Positions 1 through 7,759 of a DNA stretch of 64,000 bases are shown piece after piece (within the stretch, counting starts at the first letter, position 1; every line of letters starts with the position of its first letter). The DNA is from Enterobacter quasihormaechei (GTDB lineage Bacteria; Pseudomonadota; Gammaproteobacteria; Enterobacterales; Enterobacteriaceae), in the NCBI RefSeq assembly GCF_004331385.1, contig NZ_SJON01000003.1:186001-250000 (forward strand), written 5' to 3'. The notes below the pieces were generated by a model that saw nothing but the letters and a program-made list of their open reading frames with translations, searched no databases and was not told where the DNA came from. Position numbers and translations under genes: made by a program.

Positions 1-1
1 C

Positions 2-322
2 CGCCGTGATGTGCTGGTCAAAGGGCTTCACGAAGCGGGCTGGATGGTGGAAATGCCTAAAGCTTCCATGTACGTCTGGGCGAAAATCCCCGAGCCATAT
101 GCGGCGATGGGATCGCTGGAATTTGCCAAAAAACTGCTTCAGGACGCGAAGGTGTGCGTCTCTCCGGGCATTGGCTTTGGTGACTACGGTGACACGCACG
201 TGCGTTTCGCGCTGATAGAAAACAGCGACCGTATCCGTCAGGCAGTGCGGGGGATCAAAAGCATGTTCCGCGCGGATGGTTTGCTCGCAGCAAAGAGCGT
301 TACGGAACAAGCTGAGTCTTAA
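2..322 (+). CDS. alaC: AlaC, glutamate-pyruvate aminotransferase (C-terminal part)
   Basis: This is the C-terminal 106 residues of a class I/II PLP-dependent aminotransferase; the 5' end lies outside the window. The reading frame is open from base 2 and stops with TAA at 320-322. The segment reading [18 protein letters not shown] is the conserved small-domain end of the AlaC/YfdZ family, with the Arg that binds the substrate carboxylate in HVRFAL. In E. coli AlaC transfers an amino group from glutamate to pyruvate to make alanine in the cytoplasm, and shares this job with AlaA, which is also in this window. The gene converges on ypdK, and a hairpin terminator separates them. The identification rests on this fragment and on the conserved neighbours. 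Confidence 0.92.
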   Translation, partial: RRDVLVKGLHEAGWMVEMPKASMYVWAKIPEPYAAMGSLEFAKKLLQDAKVCVSPGIGFGDYGDTHVRFALIENSDRIRQAVRGIKSMFRADGLLAAKSVTEQAES

Positions 323-330
323 CGGACACC

Positions 331-364
331 AAAAAAAACAGGCGCCAACGGCGCCTGTTTTTTT
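331..364 (+). terminator. Rho-independent terminator after alaC
   Basis: An 8-bp GC-rich stem (CAGGCGCC / GGCGCCTG) is flanked by an A-run on the left and a T-run on the right, starting 8 bases after the alaC stop. The symmetric A and T tracts mean it could also end transcripts of ypdK coming from the other strand. Confidence 0.9.
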
Positions 365-380
365 GACTGCATTTTCTTAA

Positions 381-452
381 CTAGATCATCAGAGCAAACG
401 TTCCGGCCCAAACTAAAACAATAACCGAAATGCCCATAAAGAAATATTTCAC
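381..452 (-). CDS. ypdK: YpdK, 23-residue single-span membrane protein
   Basis: A GTG-started frame of 23 codons plus TAG encodes a short, almost wholly hydrophobic peptide beginning MKYFFMGIS and ending GTFALMI. As I remember it, this is near identical to the E. coli small membrane protein YpdK, which also sits between lpxP and alaC. A GGAG lies about 12 bases before the GTG. The peptide should form one inner-membrane helix with no room for another domain. Its function is unknown. Conservation of sequence, length and position in this spot supports a real gene despite its size. Confidence 0.85.
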   Translation of the reverse strand: MKYFFMGISVIVLVWAGTFALMI

Positions 453-773
453 GTTTCATCGCTCCGCGTATCTTCCGGTACGCATTAAAAAAACAGAGTC
501 CAACTGAGTATAGAGAGTTGAAATCATGCGAAAGGGGAAATCGGATTTATCCCGTTCCGTCGCTAACTTCAGCCCTGAATTCTGTGCTTTCCTGTCGCCA
601 GACGGCGCTAATGTACGCCTAAAATTCAGGAGTGACAAGAGGCATTTTTTTAAATAATTTCCTATACTTACGAGTGTCGTGGAACGGCGACAGTTTGATT
701 TCAGTACGCAATAAATGCGTATTGAGCGACGGTTGAACGAAACCGTTACGCACGGCGATGACAGGTGTTTGAA
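453..773. other. Intergenic region between lpxP and ypdK
   Basis: About 320 bases lie between the lpxP terminator and ypdK. The region is moderately AT-rich and should hold the ypdK promoter on the minus strand. A 60-codon frame here (456-638, minus) has no recognisable product, and I treat it as chance. I see no RNA gene that I can name. Confidence 0.5.
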
Positions 774-802
774 AAGGTTAGTTTCTTAGCGAAACTAACC
801 TT
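774..802 (-). terminator. Hairpin terminator after lpxP
   Basis: A perfect 12-bp inverted repeat (AAGGTTAGTTTC / GAAACTAACCTT) with a 5-base loop lies 10 bases past the lpxP stop. On the minus strand the stem runs straight into a short T-run, as expected for an intrinsic terminator of lpxP. Confidence 0.85.
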
Positions 803-811
803 CGGAAGGGT

Positions 812-1732
812 TCAGATATAGAGTGAGGCTTCGCCCAGTGGGCGGGTTTTGAAGCGGCGGTGCATCCACAAATACTGCTCGGGTGCACGCATAATCTCGA
901 ATTCAATCACCTTATTGATAAAGGTAGCGGCTTCACTTTCGTCTTCAGGATAGTTCGCCATTTCTGGGGAGATGTGCAGACGATAGCCTGACTTATCGGC
1001 TTTTCGGACCATGGTAACCGTTAACATCGCGGCGCCTGACAGACGTGAAATCACAAAGGTACCGTTTGTCGTAGCGACATCTTTAACCGCGAAGAAAGGG
1101 GCAAAGCTACTGCCTTTAGGACCGTAATCCTGATCCGGGGCAAACCAGACGGCTTCACCTTTTTTCAGGGCGCCCACCATACCGCGCAGATTGTTACGGC
1201 TGATCATCGCCTTGTTGGAGCGCATGCGACCCCGCGTTTGTACCCATTCCATCAGCGCACTGTTATGCGGGCGATAGGTTGCCATCATCGGCTGACAGAG
1301 GCCCATAACGCGGCCGCCCAGCTCAAGGGACATAAAATGTACGCCAACAACCATCACGCCGCGCTTTTGCAGCTGGGCACGTTTCAGGTTATCCAGACCT
1401 TCCACGTCGAACCATTTACGGACGCGTTCGTCTGACCAGAACCAGGCCATACCGGTTTCAAGCAGCGCCATACCGATAGATTTAAAATTTTCCGCAATCA
1501 GCGTTTCGCGCTGCTGCGCATTGTAATGCGGAAAGCAAAGTTCGAGATTTTTACGGGCAATGGACTCACGACGTTTGAGGAAGTGACGCGATGCGCTGCC
1601 GAGCTTCGAACCCAGAAAACGAATCACAGGATAAGGGAGTTGCACCAGTAGCCAAAGTACGCCAAGGCCGAACCATGTAAACCAGTAGCGCGGATGCAGA
1701 AACGCCCGCTGAAATTTGGATTGAGACAAAAT
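812..1732 (-). CDS. lpxP: LpxP, Kdo2-lipid IVA palmitoleoyltransferase
   Basis: This lysophospholipid acyltransferase-family enzyme is bound to the inner membrane. It places palmitoleate on Kdo2-lipid IVA in place of laurate, which in E. coli happens at low temperature. An N-terminal hydrophobic segment (roughly residues 12-35) is followed by the catalytic HX4(D/E)-type motif HFMSLE and an R/P-rich substrate patch. The C-terminus LGEASLYI matches the LpxP family. The start is uncertain because there is no ATG at the expected place. The family N-terminus aligns with an ATT at 1730-1732, giving the usual 306 residues, or with the TTG just after it at 1727-1729; an AAGG lies 7-10 bases upstream. 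A GTG at 1783 would add 17 unrelated residues. ypdK lies downstream on the same strand. Confidence 0.93.
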   Translation of the reverse strand: MLSQSKFQRAFLHPRYWFTWFGLGVLWLLVQLPYPVIRFLGSKLGSASRHFLKRRESIARKNLELCFPHYNAQQRETLIAENFKSIGMALLETGMAWFWSDERVRKWFDVEGLDNLKRAQLQKRGVMVVGVHFMSLELGGRVMGLCQPMMATYRPHNSALMEWVQTRGRMRSNKAMISRNNLRGMVGALKKGEAVWFAPDQDYGPKGSSFAPFFAVKDVATTNGTFVISRLSGAAMLTVTMVRKADKSGYRLHISPEMANYPEDESEAATFINKVIEFEIMRAPEQYLWMHRRFKTRPLGEASLYI

Positions 1733-2000
1733 AGTGGAACCTTTGTAAAGCCTGTGAAGGTAGCGCAGACTTCGCGATACCACGTGCCATTAAGACCGTA
1801 GGACGAGGTCATGGTTGCAGGCTTTACCGTTCTTTACGACGTTGCCTGGCCATTGCTGACTTGGGTGGGCGGCATAATGTAGCACCGTTATACAATATGA
1901 GCTATCACTCGTTTTTGCTTAAAAAAGCGACAATTGCGGAGTGGGTTGATTTTGCTATTGTTAAATCTGCGTTCCTGCATGACTCCTTAAGGAGCAGATC

Positions 2001-3380
2001 ATGGAAACCTACCTGCAAACGGTGAAAGAAGAGTGGGTGAAGCTGATTAATGAGACCGATCCCGACGTGCATCGCCTTGCGACTGAGCTTGCCAGGGACA
2101 ACGCATCGCCGCTGGTTGCTGAATTTTATCGTGTGGTGCTGGCGGACCCTTCGGTGGCTGAATTCCTGACGACCGAACAGGTGGAAAGGCAGCTTCAGGA
2201 GGCGCTTCGCCGCTGGCTTATTGATGTGCTCTCATGCCGGGTGGAGCAGGTTGAAGAGCAGATGCGGGCGCAGCAGCGCGCTGCGGATGTTCATGCCCGT
2301 ATTGGTATTTCGGTTGATTTGGTCGAAATGGGCTTTCGTGTGCTGAAAAAGCTGCTGTTACCCGTCATTACTACCAGCGCCCATACGCCCGAGGTGAAGC
2401 TGCATATTTATCACTACGCGATAAACAGTATCGATCTGGCCATGGAAGTGATGTCGCGGGCCTATGTTTTTAGCGAGAACAATGCGGCGAAGGAAGATGA
2501 GAATTACCGTATCTTTTCCTTAATGGAGAACGCAGAAGAGGAGAAGGAAAGACAGACCGCGGCGTTACTGTCATGGGAAATGGTGCTGCTGTATAAAATC
2601 ACCCTTAATTCCAGTATCGGCAACAGTCTTCCGCTGGGTCAGTCTGAATTTGGACTGTGGTTTAGCCATAAAGGTCGTCACTATTTCAGCGGGATCGCTG
2701 AGGCCGGGCATATCTCTCGTCTGATTCAGGAATTTGATGACCTTTTTAACGAGGTCCGTCTGTCAGGGCAGGACCTGAATGATAAAGTGCACCGGGATAA
2801 ATTCTTGCAGCGAATGCGGAATACCCTCTCGCAAATCATCACCCTGCTGCGCGAGCTATTTGATGAAGTTTCGCGGCACGAGGTGGGGGTGGATGTCCTG
2901 ACCCGTCTGTTGAACCGCCGTTTCCTGCCAACCATCTTCAAACGCGAAATCCTGCACGCCACCCGGGCCGGGACAATGCTCTCAACGCTGCTGATTGATG
3001 TCGACAAATTTAAACAAATCAATGATACCTGGGGACACAATACCGGGGACGAGATCCTGCGAAAAGTTTCCGGCGCGTTCTACGACAACGTGCGAACCTG
3101 CGATTACGTTTTTCGCTACGGCGGGGATGAGTTCCTGATTGTGCTGACGGAAATCTCGGAAGTGGATACGCTGCGTATTGCCGAGCGCATTCGCAAACGG
3201 GTGGAAAAAATCAAGGTTAACTCCCCAACCGGCGAGATTATCCCGCTCTCACTCTCGATAGGCGCTGCGATGTTTAACGGTCATCCTGATTACGAACGGT
3301 TGATTCAGGCTGCGGATGAAGCCTTATACGGCGCGAAACGGCGTGGCCGGAACTGCGTGGAGCTTTGGAAGGGGGCATAA
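2001..3380 (+). CDS. dosC: DosC-like globin-coupled oxygen-sensing diguanylate cyclase
   Basis: This 459-residue protein has an N-terminal globin-like haem sensor (about 1-155), a middle linker (about 170-290) and a C-terminal GGDEF domain (about 295-457). The haem-pocket residues known from E. coli DosC (YddV) are all present at the same positions: proximal His98, distal Tyr43 and Leu65. The catalytic motif GGDEF is at 374-378, and an RxxD inhibitory site (Arg365-Asp368) lies five residues before it, so it should make c-di-GMP in response to O2 and be limited by its product. AAGGAG lies just before the ATG. In E. coli dosC pairs with the phosphodiesterase gene dosP at another locus; here no dosP follows. 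The gene stands alone between lpxP and tRNA-Arg, on the opposite strand to both, which suggests an accessory insertion. Confidence 0.92.
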   Translation: METYLQTVKEEWVKLINETDPDVHRLATELARDNASPLVAEFYRVVLADPSVAEFLTTEQVERQLQEALRRWLIDVLSCRVEQVEEQMRAQQRAADVHARIGISVDLVEMGFRVLKKLLLPVITTSAHTPEVKLHIYHYAINSIDLAMEVMSRAYVFSENNAAKEDENYRIFSLMENAEEEKERQTAALLSWEMVLLYKITLNSSIGNSLPLGQSEFGLWFSHKGRHYFSGIAEAGHISRLIQEFDDLFNEVRLSGQDLNDKVHRDKFLQRMRNTLSQIITLLRELFDEVSRHEVGVDVLTRLLNRRFLPTIFKREILHATRAGTMLSTLLIDVDKFKQINDTWGHNTGDEILRKVSGAFYDNVRTCDYVFRYGGDEFLIVLTEISEVDTLRIAERIRKRVEKIKVNSPTGEIIPLSLSIGAAMFNGHPDYERLIQAADEALYGAKRRGRNCVELWKGA

Positions 3381-3393
3381 GGAAAAACGGAAG

Positions 3394-3465
3394 TGCCCCC
3401 TGCAGGAATCGAACCTGCAACTAGCCCTTAGGAGGGGCTCGTTATATCCATTTAACTAAGGGGAC
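3394..3465 (-). tRNA. argW: tRNA-Arg (anticodon CCU)
   Basis: The minus strand folds as a complete tRNA: acceptor GTCCCCT pairs with AGGGGGC, the anticodon loop contains CTCCTAA (CCT), and the T-arm has GGTTCGATTCC. It reads AGG codons, and sequence and position match E. coli argW. The discriminator A is followed by CTT rather than CCA, so the 3' CCA is not encoded, which is unusual for Enterobacteriaceae. In E. coli this tRNA is a known prophage attachment site. The accessory-looking dosC gene lies on its 3' side here, as the prophage does in K-12. Confidence 0.95.
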
Positions 3466-3540
3466 GAAGCGGCAAGAGTATAACGTTATTTACACTTTTC
3501 GTTAAGCGCATTGCCGCCTGACTGGTCAAAGAGTCACCGT

Positions 3541-4470
3541 TCACGCCGATTTTTCGGCTGTTTTATCCTTTTTTTCCTGAGCCTTAAGCTCGGCCTTACG
3601 CTTGTTGGACATGTCGTTACGGATTTGCGCATGGCTCAGCAGCGCAAAGATAAAGGTTCCGCCACAAATGTTGCCTGCGAGGGTAGGCAGGGCGAACGGC
3701 CAGAAAAAGTCGCTCCAGTGGAGGGTGCCGTTAAATACCAGATAAAGGATTTCTACGGTCCCGACAACGATGTGCGTGGTATCCGCGAGTGCGATAAGCC
3801 AGGTCATCAGGATAATCACGACGATTTTCGCGCTGCCCGCTGACGGGAACATCCAGACCATAGTGGCGATGATCCAGCCGGAGATAATGGCATTAGAGAA
3901 CATTTCAACCGGCGTGTTTTTCATCACATCCATCCCAATCTTCACGAATGCGTCACGGGTCGGTTCATCAAATATGGGCATATACTCGAAGGCCCAGGCG
4001 GCTACGCCCGTACCGATGAGGTTCCCCAGCAGCACGACGCTCCACAGGCGCATCAGTAAGCCAAAATTTCCGAGGGTGGGGTTTTGCATGACCGGCAGTA
4101 CGGCGGTAACGGTGTTCTCGGTAAAAAGCTGCTGCCGCGCCATAATGACGATGATAAAGCCGAACGTGTAGCCTAAATTTTCGAGCAAAAACCCGCCCGG
4201 CACGCCTTCCAGCTGCACGTGAAATATCCCTTTGGCAAGCAGCGATGCGCCCATCGACAGACCGGCTGCGATGGCTGACCACAGCAGGGCCATCGCGTCA
4301 CGCTCCATCTCCTTTTCGCCATCCTGGCGAATATGTTCATGAATCGCCATGGCGCGCGACGGCAGGCGATCCTCATCGACTTCTATCTCCTCGCCCCGGT
4401 CTTTCTCCTCGCTCTCAATCTCAGGTTCTTCATTGTTCTCGCCAATTTTTTCTTCGTTAATGTCTTTCAT
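3541..4470 (-). CDS. yfdC: YfdC, formate/nitrite transporter-family membrane protein
   Basis: This 309-residue protein of the FNT family has an acidic, charged N-terminal tail of about 45 residues, six expected membrane spans (about 60-285) and a charged, Lys-rich C-terminal tail. From memory it closely matches E. coli YfdC, whose substrate is not established. I chose the ATG at 4470 because AAGGAG sits 7 bases before it and the protein then has the family length; an in-frame ATG nine codons upstream has no comparable site. The gene stands alone next to argW, in the same arrangement as in E. coli. Confidence 0.93.
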   Translation of the reverse strand: MKDINEEKIGENNEEPEIESEEKDRGEEIEVDEDRLPSRAMAIHEHIRQDGEKEMERDAMALLWSAIAAGLSMGASLLAKGIFHVQLEGVPGGFLLENLGYTFGFIIVIMARQQLFTENTVTAVLPVMQNPTLGNFGLLMRLWSVVLLGNLIGTGVAAWAFEYMPIFDEPTRDAFVKIGMDVMKNTPVEMFSNAIISGWIIATMVWMFPSAGSAKIVVIILMTWLIALADTTHIVVGTVEILYLVFNGTLHWSDFFWPFALPTLAGNICGGTFIFALLSHAQIRNDMSNKRKAELKAQEKKDKTAEKSA

Positions 4471-4784
4471 AACTGCTCCTTCGGGGTTATCGCTCATTTA
4501 AGCGTAGCGGCTTTTAGCGCCTTGCCCGTGGGGAAGCTCTTAAATTGCAGAAAATGGCAATAAAGGTGAGACATCTCTTTCAAAGCCAATATAAAATTGC
4601 CGGCGAAACGAATTCTTAAAGACAGGCTATGCTGAAATTAGCGTGATGACGCGAGCGGGTCGTCATTGTCCTCGTAGACATCGGTAAGCGTGCTGTTACA
4701 ATCACTTGCACGTTTCAGGCGGAGCGTCACCTGCTCCGTTACAGATGGCATTCAACGATAGCCATATTGAACAGGGAGAAATAT

Positions 4785-5537
4785 ATGAAACTTCGGCTGT
4801 CGGCGCTTGCGCTGGGCGTGACGATGCTTGTGGGCTGCGCCAGCTCTGGCGAGCAAACCGGACGCTCCGATCCTCTCGAAGGATTTAACCGTTCAATGTA
4901 CAGCTTTAACTATAATGTGCTGGATCCGTACCTGGTTCGTCCGGTTGCCGTGGCATGGCGTGACTACGTTCCGCAGCCAGCGCGAAACGGCCTGAGCAAC
5001 TTTACCAGTAACCTCGAAGAGCCGGCGGTGATGGTGAACTACTTCCTCCAGGGCGACCCGTATCAGGGGATGGTGCATTTCACCCGCTTCTTCCTGAACT
5101 CCCTGCTGGGCATGGGCGGCTTAATTGATGTCGCAGGCATGGCTAACCCGAAACTACAGCGTGAACAGCCGCACCGCTTCGGCAGTACGCTGGGACATTA
5201 TGGCGTAGGTTATGGTCCGTATGTGCATCTGCCGTTCTACGGCAGCTTCACCGTGCGTGACGATGGCGGCGACATGGTGGATACGCTGTATCCGGTGCTG
5301 TCATGGCTCACCTGGCCGCTGTCGATTGGTAAATGGACCGTGGAAGGGATTGAAACACGTGCGCAACTGCTGGACTCAGACGGTCTGCTGCGTCAGTCTT
5401 CGGATCCGTACATCATGGTGCGTGAGGCCTACTTCCAGAACCACGACTTTATTGCCAACGGCGGTAAGCTGAAGCCGGAAGATAATCCGAACGCGAAAGC
5501 CATCGAGAACGAATTAAAAGATATTGATTCGGAATAA
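4785..5537 (+). CDS. mlaA: MlaA (VacJ), outer-membrane lipoprotein of phospholipid retrograde transport
   Basis: This 250-residue lipoprotein starts with a short signal peptide and a lipobox LVGC, with Cys18 as the lipidated residue. It then has the VacJ domain (SDPLEGFNRSMYSFN onward) covering nearly all of the mature protein. MlaA forms a ring in the outer membrane next to porins and removes misplaced phospholipid from the outer leaflet for return by MlaC and MlaFEDB, which are encoded elsewhere. GGGAG precedes the ATG; an upstream TTG in frame would spoil the signal peptide. It converges with fadL over a shared terminator. Confidence 0.95.
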   Translation: MKLRLSALALGVTMLVGCASSGEQTGRSDPLEGFNRSMYSFNYNVLDPYLVRPVAVAWRDYVPQPARNGLSNFTSNLEEPAVMVNYFLQGDPYQGMVHFTRFFLNSLLGMGGLIDVAGMANPKLQREQPHRFGSTLGHYGVGYGPYVHLPFYGSFTVRDDGGDMVDTLYPVLSWLTWPLSIGKWTVEGIETRAQLLDSDGLLRQSSDPYIMVREAYFQNHDFIANGGKLKPEDNPNAKAIENELKDIDSE

Positions 5538-5538
5538 A

Positions 5539-5569
5539 TAAAAAAGGTGAGCGATGCTCACCTTTTTTA
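5539..5569. terminator. Bidirectional terminator between mlaA and fadL
   Basis: The stem GGTGAGC / GCTCACC is flanked by an A-run on one side and a T-run on the other, and sits between two convergent stop codons only 44 bases apart. It can serve both genes. Confidence 0.9.
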
Positions 5570-5581
5570 ATCGTGTTGGGA

Positions 5582-6865
5582 TTAGAACGCGTAGTTGAAG
5601 TTGGTACCGAACAGCCACGCTTTACCTTCAGAGGTAAACTCGTAAGGGCCTTCCTGGAAGGTCACTTTCTGACCGTGCATATAAGAGACGCCCGCGTCGA
5701 TGGACGCATTCTCGTTAAATGCGTAGGTTGCACCCGCACTCAGCCAGAAGCGGTCCTGATCCGGAATGGAGATAGAACGTTTATCTGCCGGGACCGGGCT
5801 GTCATCAAACGCGATACCGGTACGGAACGTCCAGTTGTCATCCATATAGTAGGTCGTACCCAGCGCCAGACGGTATGCGTCGTGGAAGCTCTCGTCCTTA
5901 TAGAACAGCGTCTGGCCGTTGCTGCCGGTGGCTTTCAGCTCCTGGAACTGGCTCCAGCTGGTATACGCGAGGCTATAGTGAATTGCCCACTGCGGCGCAA
6001 CGCGGTTGTAACCAGACACTTCCCACATTTCAGGCAGATGCAGCGACAGTGAACCCGGTACGGTTTGATTCGAGGTACCCCATGGAATGGTGGTGCCTGC
6101 GCCCGGAACCATACCGTTGACTGGGCTCAGGATGCCGCTTTTGTAATCGCCATCGAAATCAATTTTCACTTCTGAGCGATAGGTCAGACCCCAGCGGTTG
6201 TTTTTATCCAGTTCATACAGGATCCCGGCGTTCCAGCCGTAGCCCCATTCATCACCTTTCAGGCTGGCGATTTTGTTGCTGTTTTTCGGCAGCGCAGCGG
6301 TTTGCTCGCCGGTGTAACGCTCGATTTTTGCGTCGGCGTAAACGGCATTAAAGCCCAGACCGAAGCTCCAGCTATCGTTCAGACGATAGGCGCCGCTCAG
6401 GTTGAGGTTCAGGGTGGTCAGGTCGGTTTTACCGCCGTATTCCCCGGCCGGATAGTCGTTGTTGAATTCCGTCGCCAGGCCATAGTTAGAGGTAACAGAA
6501 GCCCCCCAACCAAACTGTTCGTTAATCGGGGCAACAAAGTGCAGGTTAGGCACCCACGCCGTTGGCGCAATGTTATCCGCCTTCAGATCCGCGCCGGTGA
6601 ACTGTGATTTGCCAGAAATGTTGACATCAGGATCGATGTAAACCGCACCGGCAGAGAAGGTAGGGCGATCGAACATCATGATCAGCGCCGGGTTACGGCT
6701 TGCGTTGCCTGCGTCATCGGCAATCGCACCTTCCCCGGAATACGCACGGCCAAGGCCAGAGGAAGAAAATTCGTTTAACTGGAAGCCCGCTGACCAGGCG
6801 GACGTTGAGACGATTGCCACTGCAACTGCTAAAGCAGTTTGTTTGAACAGGGTTTTCTGGCTCAT
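5582..6865 (-). CDS. fadL: FadL, outer-membrane long-chain fatty acid transporter
   Basis: This beta-barrel protein of 427 residues carries a 25-residue signal peptide ending WSA. The mature N-terminus begins [20 protein letters not shown], which forms the hatch plugging the barrel. It ends in Phe (FNFNYAF), the usual outer-membrane insertion signal. FadL lets long-chain fatty acids cross the outer membrane for beta-oxidation. The ATG at 6865 has GAGG eight bases upstream; an ATG two codons earlier is too close to it. It is about 19 residues shorter than E. coli FadL, with the loss in the variable middle (around residues 180-260), probably external loops. Two FadR-like operators lie upstream. 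Confidence 0.95.
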   Translation of the reverse strand: MSQKTLFKQTALAVAVAIVSTSAWSAGFQLNEFSSSGLGRAYSGEGAIADDAGNASRNPALIMMFDRPTFSAGAVYIDPDVNISGKSQFTGADLKADNIAPTAWVPNLHFVAPINEQFGWGASVTSNYGLATEFNNDYPAGEYGGKTDLTTLNLNLSGAYRLNDSWSFGLGFNAVYADAKIERYTGEQTAALPKNSNKIASLKGDEWGYGWNAGILYELDKNNRWGLTYRSEVKIDFDGDYKSGILSPVNGMVPGAGTTIPWGTSNQTVPGSLSLHLPEMWEVSGYNRVAPQWAIHYSLAYTSWSQFQELKATGSNGQTLFYKDESFHDAYRLALGTTYYMDDNWTFRTGIAFDDSPVPADKRSISIPDQDRFWLSAGATYAFNENASIDAGVSYMHGQKVTFQEGPYEFTSEGKAWLFGTNFNYAF

Positions 6866-6952
6866 GACCATAACCTCATTGAGTTATTTTTATTCAATAA
6901 TTGTTACATACCGTAACAGGAGCGCGAAGTGTAGGGTCTGAGGTATGACTTA

Positions 6953-6968
6953 CAAATCAGACCAGTGG
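6953..6968 (-). promoter_or_regulatory. FadR-like operator, fadL downstream site
   Basis: On the minus strand this reads CACTGGTCTGATTTG, close to the FadR consensus ACTGGTCNGACC. It lies between the promoter-like TATACT and fadL, where E. coli fadL carries its second FadR site. Binding should repress fadL until acyl-CoA is present. Confidence 0.75.
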
Positions 6969-6974
6969 CGAGAG

Positions 6975-6993
6975 TATAGGTCTGACCAGCTGG
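6975..6993 (-). promoter_or_regulatory. FadR-like operator overlapping the fadL promoter
   Basis: The minus strand reads GCTGGTCAGACCTATACT, which joins a good FadR half-site pair to a likely -10 box (TATACT). A repressor bound here would block RNA polymerase. The order and spacing resemble E. coli fadL. Confidence 0.75.
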
Positions 6994-7237
6994 GATGTTG
7001 CAAGTTTGTTTATTAATATTTTCAGATATGTTTCTTGAAACGAGATCTGGTTGGCAAAATTGTGACCAGTGCGAATCATCTGAAAAGGTGAATTTTGTTT
7101 TAGATCATTTTTTAGTGTGATATTGCTCACTTATCCGATTTTGCGCCATTAACGGCTGGAGGGGGCTCGTCCGGGGGCGTAAAATAGTCGCATCGTGTTT
7201 ATCTCGCGCGTTGCGCGAATACAGAGGAAATTGAGCT
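6994..7237. other. Intergenic region between divergent fadL and yfcZ
   Basis: The gap from fadL to yfcZ is 372 bases in all. Beyond the two FadR-like sites it is AT-rich and must contain the yfcZ promoter. No further gene or clear operator is visible. Confidence 0.5.
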
Positions 7238-7522
7238 ATGAGTAAATGCAGTGCTGATGAAACCCCGGTTTGCTGCTGTATGGATGTTGGCACCATCATG
7301 GACAACACCGATTGCACCGCCTCTTACAGCCGCGTCTTCAGCAATCGCGCTGAAGCGGAAGAAACGCTGGCGGCGCTGACCCAGCGCGCGCGCGAAGTGG
7401 AATCCGATCCGTGCGAAATCAAATCTACCTTCACGGAAGTGGACGGCGGCGTACAGCTGGATATCGACTTCGTGTTCGCCTGCGAAGCTGAAACGCTGAT
7501 TTTCCAGCTGGGCCTGCGTTAA
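7238..7522 (+). CDS. yfcZ: YfcZ, YfcZ/YiiS family protein
   Basis: This small cytoplasmic protein of 94 residues belongs to the YfcZ/YiiS (DUF406) family and has the family length. It is Cys-rich at the start (C4, C12-C14, C26), followed by a helical stretch and a beta-like acidic end (VQLDIDFVFACEAETLIFQ). Its role is not known. GAGG precedes the ATG. It lies between fadL and fadI as in E. coli, but nothing in the protein suggests fatty-acid chemistry, and a terminator separates it from fadI. Confidence 0.9.
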   Translation: MSKCSADETPVCCCMDVGTIMDNTDCTASYSRVFSNRAEAEETLAALTQRAREVESDPCEIKSTFTEVDGGVQLDIDFVFACEAETLIFQLGLR

Positions 7523-7537
7523 TTCCTGCGGTCTGGT

Positions 7538-7572
7538 GCCCTCACCCCAACCTTCTCCCACGGGAGAGGGCG
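7538..7572. repeat. Dispersed palindromic element, CCCTCACCCC/CTCTCCC family (copy 1)
   Basis: A short inverted repeat built from CCCTCACCCCAACCTTCTCCC and GGGAGAGGG, just after the yfcZ stop. Related copies lie near 17214 and 29899, always just outside coding sequence. It looks like a REP-type repeat distinct from the GCCGGATGGCG family also seen here. Confidence 0.7.
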
Positions 7573-7581
7573 CAAACACTA

Positions 7582-7613
7582 AAAACGGTAACCCACGGGT
7601 TACCGTTTTGCTT
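7582..7613 (+). terminator. Terminator after yfcZ
   Basis: A perfect 13-bp stem (AAAACGGTAACCC / GGGTTACCGTTTT) with a very short loop ends in TTTT. It should insulate fadI from yfcZ and can act in either direction. Confidence 0.85.
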
Positions 7614-7708
7614 TTACCCTGGGCATTTTCTTTTTCTTCTCTGTGCCTTAGCTCGCAATTTTTCGCTTCCCCGATTGGCTCAATGTAAAAAAATAGTTAA
7701 CACTATTA

Positions 7709-7725
7709 TCAGGTCAGACCACTTA
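7709..7725 (+). promoter_or_regulatory. FadR-like operator before fadI
   Basis: The sequence TCAGGTCAGACCACTTA is, on the other strand, AAGTGGTCTGACCTGA, a good match to the FadR consensus. It lies about 35 bases before the fadI start, in the likely promoter. This fits known FadR repression of fadIJ. Confidence 0.75.
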
Positions 7726-7759
7726 ATGTGCGCGCAAAATTTTTTTACAGGGGAGTGTT

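Noticed and set aside
456-638. A 60-codon frame between ypdK and lpxP
   Set aside because: No ribosome-binding site or recognisable sequence; shorter than expected for a gene and not known at this place in relatives.
1784-3540. Possible attL/attR repeats of an element bringing dosC next to argW
   Set aside because: I searched by eye for a second copy of the tRNA 3' end near lpxP and found none, nor any integrase, so a mobile element cannot be claimed.
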